Origin: Deltaproteobacteria bacterium
GTDB taxonomy: Bacteria; Desulfobacterota; Desulfomonilia; UBA1062
Direction: 5' to 3'
Length of the DNA stretch: 64,000 nucleotides
Assembly (NCBI GenBank): GCA_018434685.1
Contig: JAHDOV010000004.1
Location: 412,808 to 476,807 of the forward strand
Made by a program: the position numbers and the translations under genes. The notes beneath the pieces are model-generated. The model had not been told where the DNA came from. It did not search any database and saw only the letters and a program-made list of their open reading frames with translations. Position 1 is the first letter of the stretch, and the number at the start of each line of letters is the position of its first letter. This document shows positions 16,710 through 26,700 of this stretch, piece by piece.

Positions 16710-19343
16710 TTACGCTCCATCAAATTTGATTTTGAAGGACCCGTCCTTTGCCACATCCAGACGAACCTCGGAGGGAAGACTCCCCTCGCTCATCCGTGAA
16801 AGGATCTCCTGTGACATGCGGGGCATGATCGTGCCGCTCATGATGTAATCGATGTTTCTGGCCCCGGTTTCAACCTCGGTGCACCTCGCAGTGATCTGGT
16901 CCACGACCTTTGGAGAATAGGTGAGTTTCATCCGGTGGGTCGTCTCGAGGCGCTTGACCATCTTGTTCATCTTCAGTTTTACAATGTCCTTGAGAATATC
17001 AGGCGGCAGGGTGAAAAACGGCACCACGTTCATCCGGGCCAGAAGTGCCGGTTTGAAATGGTTGCTCAGGATCGGCCTTATGGCGGCAGCCACCGTCTCG
17101 GCATCAGGCCGTTCGTCACCGGTGCACAACTCGGTGATCACGTCGGTTGCCAGATTGCTGGTCAGGAAGATCACCGTGTTCTTGAAATCGATTGCACGCC
17201 CTTCGCCGTCCGAGAGGATGCCCTTGTCAAAGACCTGGTAAAAGAGGTTCATGACCTCCAGGTGACCTTTTTCCACCTCGTCCAGCAGGACCACGGAATA
17301 GGGGCGCTGGCGCACGGCCTCAGACAGCACTCCCCCTTCTCCGTACCCGACATATCCGGGCGGCGACCCGATGAGGCGGCTCACGGTGTGCTTTTCCTGG
17401 AATTCGCTCATATTGATGGTCACCATGAAGTTCTCGCCCCCGAAGAGGAGATCCGCGATGGCCAGGCCGGTCTCGGTCTTGCCCACGCCGCTGGGACCTA
17501 CCAGCAGGAATACCCCCAGGGGCTGGTTCGGGTCCTTGATGCCGGCTTTTGCTGATTTGAGGACCTGGGTGATCACGCTTATTGCCTCATCCTGGCCCTT
17601 GATCCGTTCTTTGAGGTTTCCCTCCAGTCTGATAATGTTCAGTGCGTCGTCGCGCATTACGTTGCCGAGCGGGATGCCGGTCCAGTCCGATACCACCTTG
17701 GAGACAACATCCGGATCCACCTCGATCTTTACCAGGGGAGTACCTCCCTGCAATTTTTCCAGCTCAGCCGAGGTCTTTGCGATGAGCGCCTGGAGTTCTT
17801 CCTTTTTGGCTCCCTCCGGATTTTCACCGCTGTTCAGCTCAAACAGAGATTTTCTCGTTTCAATAATCTCCCCGGCCAGCTTCTGCTCCTTGAGCCAGCG
17901 GTCTTTGAGCACGGCCAGTTCGTCGCTTAAGGTTTTCAGTTCCGCTTCGATCTCCCCGGCACGCTCGGTTTCGATCTCGAGGCCGTGCATCCTGTCACGC
18001 TCCAGGGCCTTCTCTTCCCGCTGGAGGGCCTGGATGGAGCGTTCCTTGTCTTCGACCACGTCAGGCTTGGCACTCAGTAGAACCTTTACCCGGGCTGCTG
18101 CCGTGTCCAGAAGGTCCACGGCCTTGTCGGGCAGTTGGCGGCCTGATATGTAGCGGCTGGAGAGTGAGGCCGCTGCGACAATGGCGTCGTCACGCACCAC
18201 GACATTGTGGGCTGCCTCGTATTTGCTCTTGAGTCCCCTCAGGATCAGCACCGCGGTCTCCTCGGACGGCTCGTCCAGCTTGACCAGCTGGAAACGTCGG
18301 GCCAGGGCCGCATCCTTTTCAAAATACTTCTTGTATTCAGACCAGGTGGTGGCTGCAACGGTGCGGAGTTCTCCGCGGGCCAGGGCAGGTTTCAAAAGGT
18401 TCGCCGCATCGCTCATGCCTGCAGCCCCGCCTGCACCGATCAGGGTGTGTGCCTCGTCGATGAACAGGATGATGGGCTTTTCCGATGCCTTGATCTCATT
18501 GATCACCGATTTCAGGCGGTTTTCAAATTCCCCCTTCATGCCGGCACCGGCCTGCAGCAAGCCCATATCGAGGCCGAGGATCGAGACATCGCGCAACAGC
18601 TCGGGAACATCCCCCTCCACGACCCTGAGCGCCAGGCCTTCGACAACCGCGGTCTTGCCGACGCCTGCCTCACCCACGACGATCGGGTTGTTTTTGCGCC
18701 TGCGGGCGAGGATATCCACCATCTGGCGGATCTCCCGGTCGCGGCCGAATACCGGATCGATCTCGCCGGCTGATGCCTTTGCGGTAAAATCTTCACAGAA
18801 CCGGCCGATCGCCGTGCCGTCGCCTGCCGGCCTCTCAGAGGGTGCCGGCTCCCGGGCAGTGCCGGGCTCCTCGACCGATCCCTTCACCATCGTGCCGAAC
18901 TGGGCAATCAGGGTTTCTTTGCTGATGGTCGTCAGGAGATCTACATAGCCTCCTGCGGCAAATTGCGTGGGCTTCTGTAAAAACGCTGCCAGCAGTGCGC
19001 CTGAGCGTATACGTTGCGATTCAAAATCAACCGATGCCATGAGCCATGATTCCTGAAACAGCTCCATGAGCAGCGGGGAAAAGACCGGCTTGGAGGCATT
19101 GCCGGTGCGGAATTCCTCGATGGTCTGCTCCAGCGCCTTTTTTACCCTGCCGGCCTCTATATCGAAGTGGCGAAAGATCAGAGGAAGGTCGGACTGGGGG
19201 TTCTCAAGCAGCTTCACCAGAAAATGTTCAATGGTTACCTCGTAATGGCTTCGTGAAACACACAGCCCTGCAGACCCTTCGAGTGAACTGGTGCAGTAAG
19301 AATTAAGGCGGCCTAGTAACGATTTAATATCAACAGTGATCAT
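16710..19343 (-). CDS. clpV: ClpV, T6SS sheath-disassembly AAA+ ATPase (TssH)
   Basis: An 877-residue Hsp100-type unfoldase with N-terminal Clp repeats, two AAA+ modules and a coiled-coil middle domain (~400-540). Walker A motifs read GEAGVGKTA and GPSGVGKTE; Walker B motifs include ILFIDEAHT and VVLLDEVEK. It recycles contracted TssBC sheaths in the cytoplasm. The position between tssG and vgrG and the T6SS-type N-terminus separate it from ClpB. A strong GGAGGAG precedes the ATG. Confidence 0.95.
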   Translation of the reverse strand: MITVDIKSLLGRLNSYCTSSLEGSAGLCVSRSHYEVTIEHFLVKLLENPQSDLPLIFRHFDIEAGRVKKALEQTIEEFRTGNASKPVFSPLLMELFQESWLMASVDFESQRIRSGALLAAFLQKPTQFAAGGYVDLLTTISKETLIAQFGTMVKGSVEEPGTAREPAPSERPAGDGTAIGRFCEDFTAKASAGEIDPVFGRDREIRQMVDILARRRKNNPIVVGEAGVGKTAVVEGLALRVVEGDVPELLRDVSILGLDMGLLQAGAGMKGEFENRLKSVINEIKASEKPIILFIDEAHTLIGAGGAAGMSDAANLLKPALARGELRTVAATTWSEYKKYFEKDAALARRFQLVKLDEPSEETAVLILRGLKSKYEAAHNVVVRDDAIVAAASLSSRYISGRQLPDKAVDLLDTAAARVKVLLSAKPDVVEDKERSIQALQREEKALERDRMHGLEIETERAGEIEAELKTLSDELAVLKDRWLKEQKLAGEIIETRKSLFELNSGENPEGAKKEELQALIAKTSAELEKLQGGTPLVKIEVDPDVVSKVVSDWTGIPLGNVMRDDALNIIRLEGNLKERIKGQDEAISVITQVLKSAKAGIKDPNQPLGVFLLVGPSGVGKTETGLAIADLLFGGENFMVTINMSEFQEKHTVSRLIGSPPGYVGYGEGGVLSEAVRQRPYSVVLLDEVEKGHLEVMNLFYQVFDKGILSDGEGRAIDFKNTVIFLTSNLATDVITELCTGDERPDAETVAAAIRPILSNHFKPALLARMNVVPFFTLPPDILKDIVKLKMNKMVKRLETTHRMKLTYSPKVVDQITARCTEVETGARNIDYIMSGTIMPRMSQEILSRMSEGSLPSEVRLDVAKDGSFKIKFDGA

Positions 19344-19360
19344 AATCTCCTCCTGCTATG

Positions 19361-20341
19361 TCATGATTGAGGGGAAAAGACTGCCCTCATCTCTGCCGGA
19401 GCATCACCTGAAAACATCCAGGTGTCCATGCCGAGTGCAGACCATCTGGGTGCGCCAAGACACACCGGAGAAATCTGCACGGATGACAGGATACACTCCA
19501 CGTCATACGTGAGCGGTTCCGTCAGATAGAAATTCGTTAAGAAGGTGAGCAGCTGGTACTTCTGGGCCCCGGGAAGAAATTCCTGATAGTGGTCCTGCTG
19601 CAGGGGGCCTATGTGGATTCGGAATTTGCTCGTTCGATCGAGGATCTCATCACCGAGGAAGCTGTCCTCCCCCAGAGAACACGCGGATATTCCGAGCTGA
19701 AATCTCTGTTCCTCCGGAATAGCTGTCATGGCCCCGACACAGGGGATAATTTCCAGGGGAATCCCCCCCAGGGCATCCTTCAGCAGTGTTCTAAGGCCAA
19801 GAGAGGATCTCGGATACTGGGTAAGGAGACCGGCGTAGCGGATAAGAGGATACGGCTCGGGAAGGTCTTGCCTGAAGGCCTTCTCTCCGAGACCCACAAG
19901 GCAGAAAAGCCTTTCTAAGTACAGGGGGTCTCGCTCCTCGACGACCTTGATGTGCTGGCGATACTTGCTCCAGCACTTGAACAGCAGCAGAAAAAGGCGG
20001 TGATTGAAGATATCCAGGAAGTCCCTGGACACTGATTCGTCCGAGGAAGCCTCCTCCATGAGATCTTCGGTGTAGAAGACCGGCAGGGGAGAAGATGTGC
20101 CGTAGAGACCTAAGAAGGTGGTGTTTACCAGGAAACGGGGTTCTTCCCCGTCAAGTTCTTCGATGCTGTCCACATCAGCCGGGGGGAAGGCCAGGGAGAG
20201 TTTCGGGCGTATCCTGATGTGCCCGGTATCGGTGATGTCGGCATTACTGTAGGCACCGGTTGTACGTTCGAGCTGGCGCAGCAGCCGGATAACCTGGAAA
20301 AAGGAAAACCTGCGTCCATGACGCAGAAGGTCGTGCTTCAT
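19361..20341 (-). CDS. tssG: TssG, T6SS baseplate component
   Basis: A 326-residue protein of the ImpH/VasB family. It has the family's early motif RFSFFQVIRLLRQLE, then RPKLSLAFPPADV, FLGLYGTSSPLPVFY and a DIFNHRLFLLLFKCW helix. The ATG overlaps the tssF stop codon as ATGA, so the two wedge subunits are translationally coupled. An upstream in-frame extension (to 20374) is discarded because it runs over tssF. In known systems TssG and two TssF copies build the baseplate wedge with TssK and TssE. Confidence 0.93.
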   Translation of the reverse strand: MKHDLLRHGRRFSFFQVIRLLRQLERTTGAYSNADITDTGHIRIRPKLSLAFPPADVDSIEELDGEEPRFLVNTTFLGLYGTSSPLPVFYTEDLMEEASSDESVSRDFLDIFNHRLFLLLFKCWSKYRQHIKVVEERDPLYLERLFCLVGLGEKAFRQDLPEPYPLIRYAGLLTQYPRSSLGLRTLLKDALGGIPLEIIPCVGAMTAIPEEQRFQLGISACSLGEDSFLGDEILDRTSKFRIHIGPLQQDHYQEFLPGAQKYQLLTFLTNFYLTEPLTYDVECILSSVQISPVCLGAPRWSALGMDTWMFSGDAPAEMRAVFSPQS

Positions 20342-22071
20342 AGCAGGGGGTGGTCTCCTATCCGTACCGGCCACTGATAGGTGTCACCTCTCGATATCTC
20401 CTGCACGACAAAACGGGTGTAGGTATTGATTGATCCATAGGAGGAGAGGAACTCGTCGAGTATGCATCCGAACAGGTAGAGGTCTCCATAGGAGGCGAAA
20501 TGATCCTGGCGTACTCTCAGTGTTATATCCTGACCTCTCATCATGGCCCCGCCGACAATCCTGGAGGCCGGCGTCGCCTTGACCTCTTCAATGCCTGCTA
20601 TCCTTTTCTTGATGGCGAGCAGGGCTGAACGGTCTCTCGCAGACGGGAAGGTGTAGAGTTCCAGCAGGGCCTTGAGGTTTTGCGCACTGGCGAGGGACAG
20701 GTAGTTGAGAGAAAGATGAGACTGCAGGCGCCACAACAGGTTCGTTCCTAAAGGAGGAAGGACATATGAGGTGGTGGGCCTGATATTCTTGAATTCCACA
20801 GATTCAGGAGATGAGCTGGTGGGCACGCAGATATCCCCCGCCCGGAGACTCTCGGGCAGTGTTCCGTTGGTGCACTGCAGTTTCATGGAAAGGGTTTCTT
20901 TTTCCGGCAGCTCCTCTCCGGGAGGATATGCCGGAGACAGATACACAGTGAGCGTCTCTTCAACGGGTGATTGTTTTATTATCGTGTGGTAGACCGGATT
21001 TTCTTCGGTCCTCGGATTAAAAAGCTCGAAGGGCGCATACACCTTCTGCTCGGCGGTGCCGTGTTTCAATCCCACCACCTTGTCCACAGTGTATACCTGG
21101 TAATGAGAGGAATTTGACCCGGTGGGCCGGACCAGATACTCTGTCTTTGTATGATCGAAACGGATCGGATCGGCTTCATGAGGGAAGATGTTTATGACCG
21201 GAGTGGCAAAGAGGACAAAACTCTCTGCCTTCACCTTCGGCGGTGTGAAATGGAAATCATCGAGTTCGAAGGTTATGTCGAAGCGTGATCCGTCCCCCCT
21301 GTCCCTCCAGTGCTCCAGCCCGGTAAGATCGAAAAAGAGGAATTTTTCCGGCAGAATAAAATATTCCTGCAGGATCCGGTACCCCGGGAACGAGTTTGAG
21401 GGATAGGGAATCAGGGTCTCCCTCTCAGAAAAGCCTGCGGGCTTCAGGCTGTCGCTTCGAAGAACACGCTCCAGACCGCCGTCTTTTGGAGACAGTACAA
21501 TCCTCTTCACATGACTGCGCAGGAGGAGATAGAGATCTGCACAGGCGGTAAACTCCCCCGCAAGGTGAAGGCGGAGCTTGTCTATCTTCCAGTCCGACAG
21601 CTTCAGGCCGTTCAGCTCGAGCTGGAGCCTGATGGATGGCGGTTTTCCCGCCTGCTCGACAAAGGAGGCCTTTTTAATGCTTACAGGATGAACCTCGACC
21701 TCATAGCAGGTATGAAAGAAACACGAAGTCCCCTCAACGGGCAGCGACCCCAGCTGGATGCCTGCAGGAATCTTCAGGGGTTCCTTGAGCATGGGTTTCG
21801 GGCTGAAGGCCACGATGGTGGAGGCGGGGACAGGCCGCAGATAGTGAGGCCAGATCAGCTGGATGAGTTCATGGATAATCTCCGGAAACTCATCATCCAG
21901 TTTCTGCCGCAGCTGGGCTGTGAGGAAGGCCACCCCCTCCAGCAGACGCTCCACATCAGGATCCGCCGAGGGCCCGCTTAACATGGAGGCCACTGCCGGA
22001 TGTGCCTTGGAAAAGTCTGCTCCGAGATCTTTGAGCGAGTCTATCTCGGATTGGAAGTATTTTTTGAACAT
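20338..22071 (-). CDS. tssF: TssF, T6SS baseplate component
   Basis: A 577-residue ImpG/VasA-family protein. Recognisable parts are the N-terminal YFQSEIDSLKDLGADFSKAHP region, EIIHELIQLIWPHYLRPVPA, the central GYRILQEYFILPEKFLFFDL, and the C-terminal GRDI-like strand region. The ATG at 22071 with GAGGAAACC upstream is preferred to an in-frame start 24 nt earlier, which has no site. It follows tssE in the same unit. Confidence 0.93.
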   Translation of the reverse strand: MFKKYFQSEIDSLKDLGADFSKAHPAVASMLSGPSADPDVERLLEGVAFLTAQLRQKLDDEFPEIIHELIQLIWPHYLRPVPASTIVAFSPKPMLKEPLKIPAGIQLGSLPVEGTSCFFHTCYEVEVHPVSIKKASFVEQAGKPPSIRLQLELNGLKLSDWKIDKLRLHLAGEFTACADLYLLLRSHVKRIVLSPKDGGLERVLRSDSLKPAGFSERETLIPYPSNSFPGYRILQEYFILPEKFLFFDLTGLEHWRDRGDGSRFDITFELDDFHFTPPKVKAESFVLFATPVINIFPHEADPIRFDHTKTEYLVRPTGSNSSHYQVYTVDKVVGLKHGTAEQKVYAPFELFNPRTEENPVYHTIIKQSPVEETLTVYLSPAYPPGEELPEKETLSMKLQCTNGTLPESLRAGDICVPTSSSPESVEFKNIRPTTSYVLPPLGTNLLWRLQSHLSLNYLSLASAQNLKALLELYTFPSARDRSALLAIKKRIAGIEEVKATPASRIVGGAMMRGQDITLRVRQDHFASYGDLYLFGCILDEFLSSYGSINTYTRFVVQEISRGDTYQWPVRIGDHPLL

Positions 22072-22138
22072 AGTGGTTTCCTCTTCATGAACCAATCGAT
22101 CAGCACTAGGATTTTATAGAGACCATGGGGAAAGAGAA

Positions 22139-22552
22139 TTACTGTTTCACCTCTATCTTTCCGTCAGTGCCCACGTGAGATTCGAACTGCACCGGGATCT
22201 TTTCATTATCAAGGGCGAGCTGGGCCGCAATCTGAAACCGTAGCGCAAGAACCTCTTCGTCGGGGGGGAGGAAGTGAACGCGGATTGCCTTCAGACGGGG
22301 TTCATACTTTTGGATCATCTGTCGGATCGCACGTTCACAGTCCCGTACGGATTCGGGATAATTCCGCAGGGCATCCGTAAAGTCGGGAACCCCGTAGTCT
22401 TCGGCAATGGGAACACTGCCCTGCCTGGTATTGAGGATCCGCTGCAAGTGGCTGACCACGGAATCTATGGTCTTTTTCGGGTCCTCCCTGGATCGCTTTG
22501 CAGGCTCTTGTTCCCAGGACCGGATGCGTTCAAGGAGTCGTTGTTCCCGCAT
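22139..22552 (-). CDS. tssE: TssE, gp25-like T6SS baseplate protein
   Basis: A 137-residue gp25-like protein: an N-terminal LLERI box, the DSVVSHLQRILNTRQGS motif, GVPDFTD, and the conserved IRQMIQKYEPRL. TssE-like proteins bind the base of the sheath and nucleate its assembly. The ribosome-binding site is weak, 15 nt after the hcp stop, so coupling to hcp is likely. Confidence 0.92.
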   Translation of the reverse strand: MREQRLLERIRSWEQEPAKRSREDPKKTIDSVVSHLQRILNTRQGSVPIAEDYGVPDFTDALRNYPESVRDCERAIRQMIQKYEPRLKAIRVHFLPPDEEVLALRFQIAAQLALDNEKIPVQFESHVGTDGKIEVKQ

Positions 22553-22567
22553 GGCCGCTCAGAGATA

Positions 22568-23053
22568 CTACTTGGGTACTGCCCAGGAGTCTTCTGATTC
22601 GATGCCGTCGGGCTCCCAGGTCCATTTGATCTTCGAATAGGTGAACGATACCTCTTCCATGTGGCGGTAGGGCTCGTTCTCGGGTACAAAGGCGATCGGC
22701 ATGTAAGGCTTCATGCCTACCACGATCGCGTCTTCCAGGGTATGGGTGAAGTAGTGCTCTTCCGTACCGGTTGGATCGATCCGGTACCACTTTATCACCA
22801 CAGACTTCATGTGTTCGCCGGTGCACAGCGCCTGGTAGAGCTTCGGCGATGCCTTGTCGTATTCCTTTACGATGGAAAGCGGACCGTGGATCCTCTTCCC
22901 GCTGGGGAGACCGCTCTGGGGGTCGCGCGGAATATGCACGTCATGGTCCATCGCATAGACCAGTATTGTTCCTTCTCTCCCTTCCATTATGCAGGAACCG
23001 TCAATCTTGCCCTGGTTCTGCCCTTCAACCTCTAAATGACACGGCATTGGCAT
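22568..23053 (-). CDS. hcp: Hcp, T6SS inner tube protein (TssD)
   Basis: A 161-residue Hcp with the family landmarks HLEVEGQNQGKIDG, a central HGPLSIVKEYDKASPKLYQAL helix and EEVSFTYSKIKWTWEPDG at the C-terminus. Hexamers stack to form the tube expelled by sheath contraction. A strong AAAGGAGG lies 8 nt upstream of the ATG. This is the only hcp in the window. Confidence 0.95.
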   Translation of the reverse strand: MPMPCHLEVEGQNQGKIDGSCIMEGREGTILVYAMDHDVHIPRDPQSGLPSGKRIHGPLSIVKEYDKASPKLYQALCTGEHMKSVVIKWYRIDPTGTEEHYFTHTLEDAIVVGMKPYMPIAFVPENEPYRHMEEVSFTYSKIKWTWEPDGIESEDSWAVPK

Positions 23054-23091
23054 GGTAACTTCCTCCTTTGATTGTTATAATAGGTAATCTC

Positions 23092-24576
23092 TTATTCCTT
23101 ATCGAGTTTCCCCACGAGCGACAGGGTGAAAAAAGCCCCCATGTATTTGAAATGGGGTCTGACCTGGAGACCGACGCGATACCACCCCGGCTCGCCGGCC
23201 ACATCTTCCACGGTGACCTTTGCCTGGCGCAGCGGTCTGCGGCTTCTCACACCGGGCATGGGATTGTCCATGTCGGCGACATACTGGCGGATCCAGTTGT
23301 TCAGCTCGCGATCCAGATCCACCCGTTCCTTCCAGGTGCCGATATTCTCCCGCTGGATCACCTTCAAATAGTGCGCGAGCCGGTTGACGACAAACATGTA
23401 CGGCAGTTGCAATCCCAGCTTGTAGTTGAGCTCTGCCTCTTTGCCCTCTTTGCTGATGCCGAAGAATTTCGGTTTCTGAACGGAGTTGGCAGAGAAGAAC
23501 GCGGCATTATCGCTTCCCTTGCGCATGGTGAGCGCGATAAATCCTTCCTCGGCAAGTTCAAACTCCCTGCGTTCCGAGACAAGTATCTCGGTGGGGATTT
23601 TGGTCTGTATGGCCCCCATTGCCTCAAACTGGTGGAGCGGCAGGTCTTCGACTGCTCCGCCGCCCTGGGGACCGATAATGTTTGCACACCACCGGTATTT
23701 TGCAAAGCTGTCCGTGAGCTTCGAGGCAAAGGCAAAGGCGGTGTTCCCCCACAGATACTGATCGTGACCGTCAGAGACATTCTCCTTGTAGTTAAAGGCC
23801 TTTACGGGCTGCGTGTCGGGGCCGTACGGGAGACGCAGGAGAAATCTCGGCAGCGTGAGACCCACATAGCGGGCATCTTCAGACTCTCTGAATGAATTCC
23901 ACTTGGTGTACTGGGGGCCTTCAAAGACCGATTTGAGGTCCTTGAGCTGCGGCAGGTTGGTGAAATCATCAAGCCCGAAGAACTGGGGCCCTGCAGCTGA
24001 AATAAAGGGTGCGTGGGCCATGGCCGCAACGCTGGCGACATTCTGCAAAAGTTTGATGTCCTGGGGGCCCGGTCCGAAATCGTAATTCCCGATCATGGCA
24101 GCATAGGGCTGGCCGCCGAACTGACCGTATTCTGCGGTATACACCGTCTTGTACAACCCGGATTTGGGGATCTCCGGTGCGTCTTCAAAATCCTCCAGGA
24201 GGTCGTCCTTGCTTACATTGAGAAGCTCCAGTTTGACGTTTTCCCGAAAATCTGTCCGGTCCACCAGGAATCTCAGGGATCGCCAGGCCGATTCGATTTC
24301 CTGGACCTTGGGATTGTGGAGAATGGCGTCGAGCTGTCGGCTCAGTTTCTCATCCACCTCCGCAATCATGTCGTCCACAACGGCTTTTGAGATCTTCTCG
24401 ACTTTGTTGCCGGGTTCTATGAGCTGTGCGATCAGGGCCTCAACGCCCTTTTTCGCGAGTGAATACGAATCATCGCTAGGCTTTAATTTGGTAGCGGTTA
24501 CTATTTCATCCAGCAGCGAAACCTCCTGGGTGGACTGTTGCTGTTCTGCCTGGACTTGTTCTTTTTCCTCAGCCAT
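23092..24576 (-). CDS. tssC: TssC, large sheath subunit
   Basis: A 494-residue EvpB-type sheath protein. Signatures include QEIESAWRSLRFLVDRTDF, GNYDFGPGPQDI, NLPQLKDLKSVFEGPQYTKW, RLPYGPDTQPV, the EDLPLH loop and IPTEILVSERREFELAEEGF. AGGAGG lies 8 nt before the chosen ATG; a GTG 9 nt upstream overlaps that site and is rejected. With TssB it forms the contractile sheath. It provides the reference for the fused TssB-TssC paralogue at 5.8-7.4 kb. Confidence 0.96.
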   Translation of the reverse strand: MAEEKEQVQAEQQQSTQEVSLLDEIVTATKLKPSDDSYSLAKKGVEALIAQLIEPGNKVEKISKAVVDDMIAEVDEKLSRQLDAILHNPKVQEIESAWRSLRFLVDRTDFRENVKLELLNVSKDDLLEDFEDAPEIPKSGLYKTVYTAEYGQFGGQPYAAMIGNYDFGPGPQDIKLLQNVASVAAMAHAPFISAAGPQFFGLDDFTNLPQLKDLKSVFEGPQYTKWNSFRESEDARYVGLTLPRFLLRLPYGPDTQPVKAFNYKENVSDGHDQYLWGNTAFAFASKLTDSFAKYRWCANIIGPQGGGAVEDLPLHQFEAMGAIQTKIPTEILVSERREFELAEEGFIALTMRKGSDNAAFFSANSVQKPKFFGISKEGKEAELNYKLGLQLPYMFVVNRLAHYLKVIQRENIGTWKERVDLDRELNNWIRQYVADMDNPMPGVRSRRPLRQAKVTVEDVAGEPGWYRVGLQVRPHFKYMGAFFTLSLVGKLDKE

Positions 24577-24593
24577 GAGAGGCACCTCCTTTC

Positions 24594-25079
24594 TTATTTT
24601 TCAACCCCGAGCTCTTTAAGCAGGAGTTCGCGGGTCTTTTCGTCCTTGATGAGTTCCTGGATCTTTTTCCGGAATTCAGGGATATTACTCAGAGGTCCCT
24701 TCAGTGCGGTGAGCGATTCCCTCAACTCGAGAAGGCGGTTCAGTTCGGGCGTGTTCTTCGCAATAGCCTCCGGATTGAAGTCCTTCATGGATTCGAACTT
24801 CAAAGAGACCTTCATCTCGTCATCGGCCTTGCCGGAAAGCTTGTTGGGGACCGTGACGTCCAGTTTGATATTGCGTGCCTTTAAGACCTCATCGAAGTTG
24901 TCCTTGTCAATGGTTACCGGATCGCGCTCCTCAACTGGCCTGTCATCTCTCTGCCCGGTAAAATCACCCATTACCAGAACCTTGAGCGGGAGTTCCACCT
25001 CTTCCTTTGCATCTCCCGTAGCCGGGCGATACACAATGTTTACCCTTTCTTTCGGGGCAACGGTTGCTTCCTTTGCCAT
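24594..25079 (-). CDS. tssB: TssB, small sheath subunit
   Basis: A 161-residue VipA-type sheath protein with the RVNIVYRP start, DPVTIDKDNFDEVL, LKFESMKDFNPEAIAK and the C-terminal helix bearing LRELLLKELG-type residues. A strong AAAGGAGG site precedes the ATG. It lies 17 nt upstream of tssC in the usual tssBC arrangement. Confidence 0.96.
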   Translation of the reverse strand: MAKEATVAPKERVNIVYRPATGDAKEEVELPLKVLVMGDFTGQRDDRPVEERDPVTIDKDNFDEVLKARNIKLDVTVPNKLSGKADDEMKVSLKFESMKDFNPEAIAKNTPELNRLLELRESLTALKGPLSNIPEFRKKIQELIKDEKTRELLLKELGVEK

Positions 25080-25106
25080 GATTTACTGTCCTCCTTTTTC
25101 CTGATT

Positions 25107-26687
25107 TTATTTCTTTACCAGCAGAAGCGCTTGTTTCGGACTGAGTTTCGCGATTCTGTTCAGGGCATCGATTGAGGTGTTCTGGGACACGTCCGATGGA
25201 TGCATGGAAAAACCCCTCCACACCATACTCAGTGCTCTCAGGGCCAGAGCGGGCTCCCATTCTTCCAGCCGGTACAGCTCGATTGTATGCCGCAGCTCTT
25301 CGAGATGGGGCAGGGCCGTCTCAAGTTTTTTTGCACTGAGGAGTATCTCGCTCAGCGCGAGCCGCCAGAGCATCCTCTCCTTTTGAGAAACACTTCTGAT
25401 CAGTTCTTCCTGGATTGCTTCAACCGCCTCGAGAAGGTTGTTCTTGCCTGCAAGGGTTTTGGCATGGTTGATCTTTTCCGCCATCTCGTCTTCACCCGGG
25501 CCGTGGGTGGAGGTTTGCATGGGGGCCGGTTCGATGCCGACACCGGTGCCTCCCAGTGAGATGAGCCTCAGCCAGTCCCTGGTGTTCTGGTCGGCAAAGG
25601 GGGTACCGTCAGAGAAGGTCAGGTCGGTGAGCCCTGAAAGCCGGTCCACAAAAAAGGCTGTTTCCTGACATACCGCATCATGCGCGCTGCGGTAGCGGCC
25701 ACCCATATTCTCAAGGGAGAGTGCCACGAACCGGTTCAGATCGAGACAGAAGATAAACTGGTTCAGCCGGCGTTCTGCCGATTTCAAAAGAGCCTCCCAA
25801 TCTCCCTTCGCATGCAGGTCATGCAGGATCTTCATGATTTTGGGATCTGGGGGCGGGATACGCGTCTTGTTGTTTTCACTGGGCGGCGTCGCCTCCACAG
25901 AAGACCAGGCAGCGGTGCGGGAACATCTGTAGGTCAGTGCATTTTCCGGCGACGTTTCCAGAAAATACGCTGCTACCTTCCGCAGTTCCTGGAGACCCGA
26001 GCGAAGAACTCGCCACGCGTCCTTTTCGGATTCTATGCCCTCGGTTCTCTGCGGTGGTTGCGGCTGTTCACTTTTTGGCGCGGGTATGGGCTCTGGTTGA
26101 GGTTCTTGTACCTGCTGTTGAATCTCTTTTGCCGGTTCGGGGTTTCCCTCGGCCTTGATCGTAAAACCTTCCAGTGACCGCTTGACGGCACTTATCGAAG
26201 GGGAATCTTCGAGGTAACCCTTAAGGAGGGAATCTATTGTGTCGAGGGACTCCAGGCTGTCCTGCATCTGCTCGGGAGAGAAAGCGCCCTTATCGAGCTG
26301 TTTGAGTGCAATCTCGGTTTTCTCAACCCACCACTGGATGGCCCCTATGCGGCCCCGCATACGTTTTTTTGACGGGAAGAGATCGTCCCAGAAATGCTCG
26401 ATTACATCGCGATAGATGTGCACACCCTTGAGAAAGCCCTCGACCCTGGCACAATAGATCTGTGATACCGCCAGATAGCCTGCCACGAGAATGTCCTTTG
26501 ACTTGTCTTTAAGGATTCCTGATGAGAGGGCGTTTACCTTTTTCCAGTCAACACCGCTCGATGCCGAGGGCGAAGTCAGCTTGTCGATCTCGGCCTGCAG
26601 CCTGTCAAACTCTGGTTCGTAGCGGGCATCGGCCCCGGCGGGCTGATCGGGATGAATGGGAGTTGTTCCCAGCGACACCATATCCAT
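25107..26687 (-). CDS. tssA: TssA, T6SS assembly and sheath-cap protein
   Basis: A 526-residue protein with an N-terminal ImpA_N domain (residues ~20-150, with DWKKVNALSSGILKDKSKDI and YRDVIEHFWDDLFPSKKRMRGR), a Pro/Gln-rich linker at ~185-215, and a VasJ-like C-terminal half (~230-526, with LRKVAAYFLETSPENALTYR). This long form with VasJ marks a cap-type TssA, which primes and holds the distal end of the growing tail. Confidence 0.93.
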   Translation of the reverse strand: MDMVSLGTTPIHPDQPAGADARYEPEFDRLQAEIDKLTSPSASSGVDWKKVNALSSGILKDKSKDILVAGYLAVSQIYCARVEGFLKGVHIYRDVIEHFWDDLFPSKKRMRGRIGAIQWWVEKTEIALKQLDKGAFSPEQMQDSLESLDTIDSLLKGYLEDSPSISAVKRSLEGFTIKAEGNPEPAKEIQQQVQEPQPEPIPAPKSEQPQPPQRTEGIESEKDAWRVLRSGLQELRKVAAYFLETSPENALTYRCSRTAAWSSVEATPPSENNKTRIPPPDPKIMKILHDLHAKGDWEALLKSAERRLNQFIFCLDLNRFVALSLENMGGRYRSAHDAVCQETAFFVDRLSGLTDLTFSDGTPFADQNTRDWLRLISLGGTGVGIEPAPMQTSTHGPGEDEMAEKINHAKTLAGKNNLLEAVEAIQEELIRSVSQKERMLWRLALSEILLSAKKLETALPHLEELRHTIELYRLEEWEPALALRALSMVWRGFSMHPSDVSQNTSIDALNRIAKLSPKQALLLVKK

Positions 26688-26700
26688 GATTTATCTCCTC

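Noticed and set aside
16710-19343. ClpB disaggregase
   Set aside because: Position between tssG and vgrG and the T6SS-type N-terminal domain indicate ClpV.
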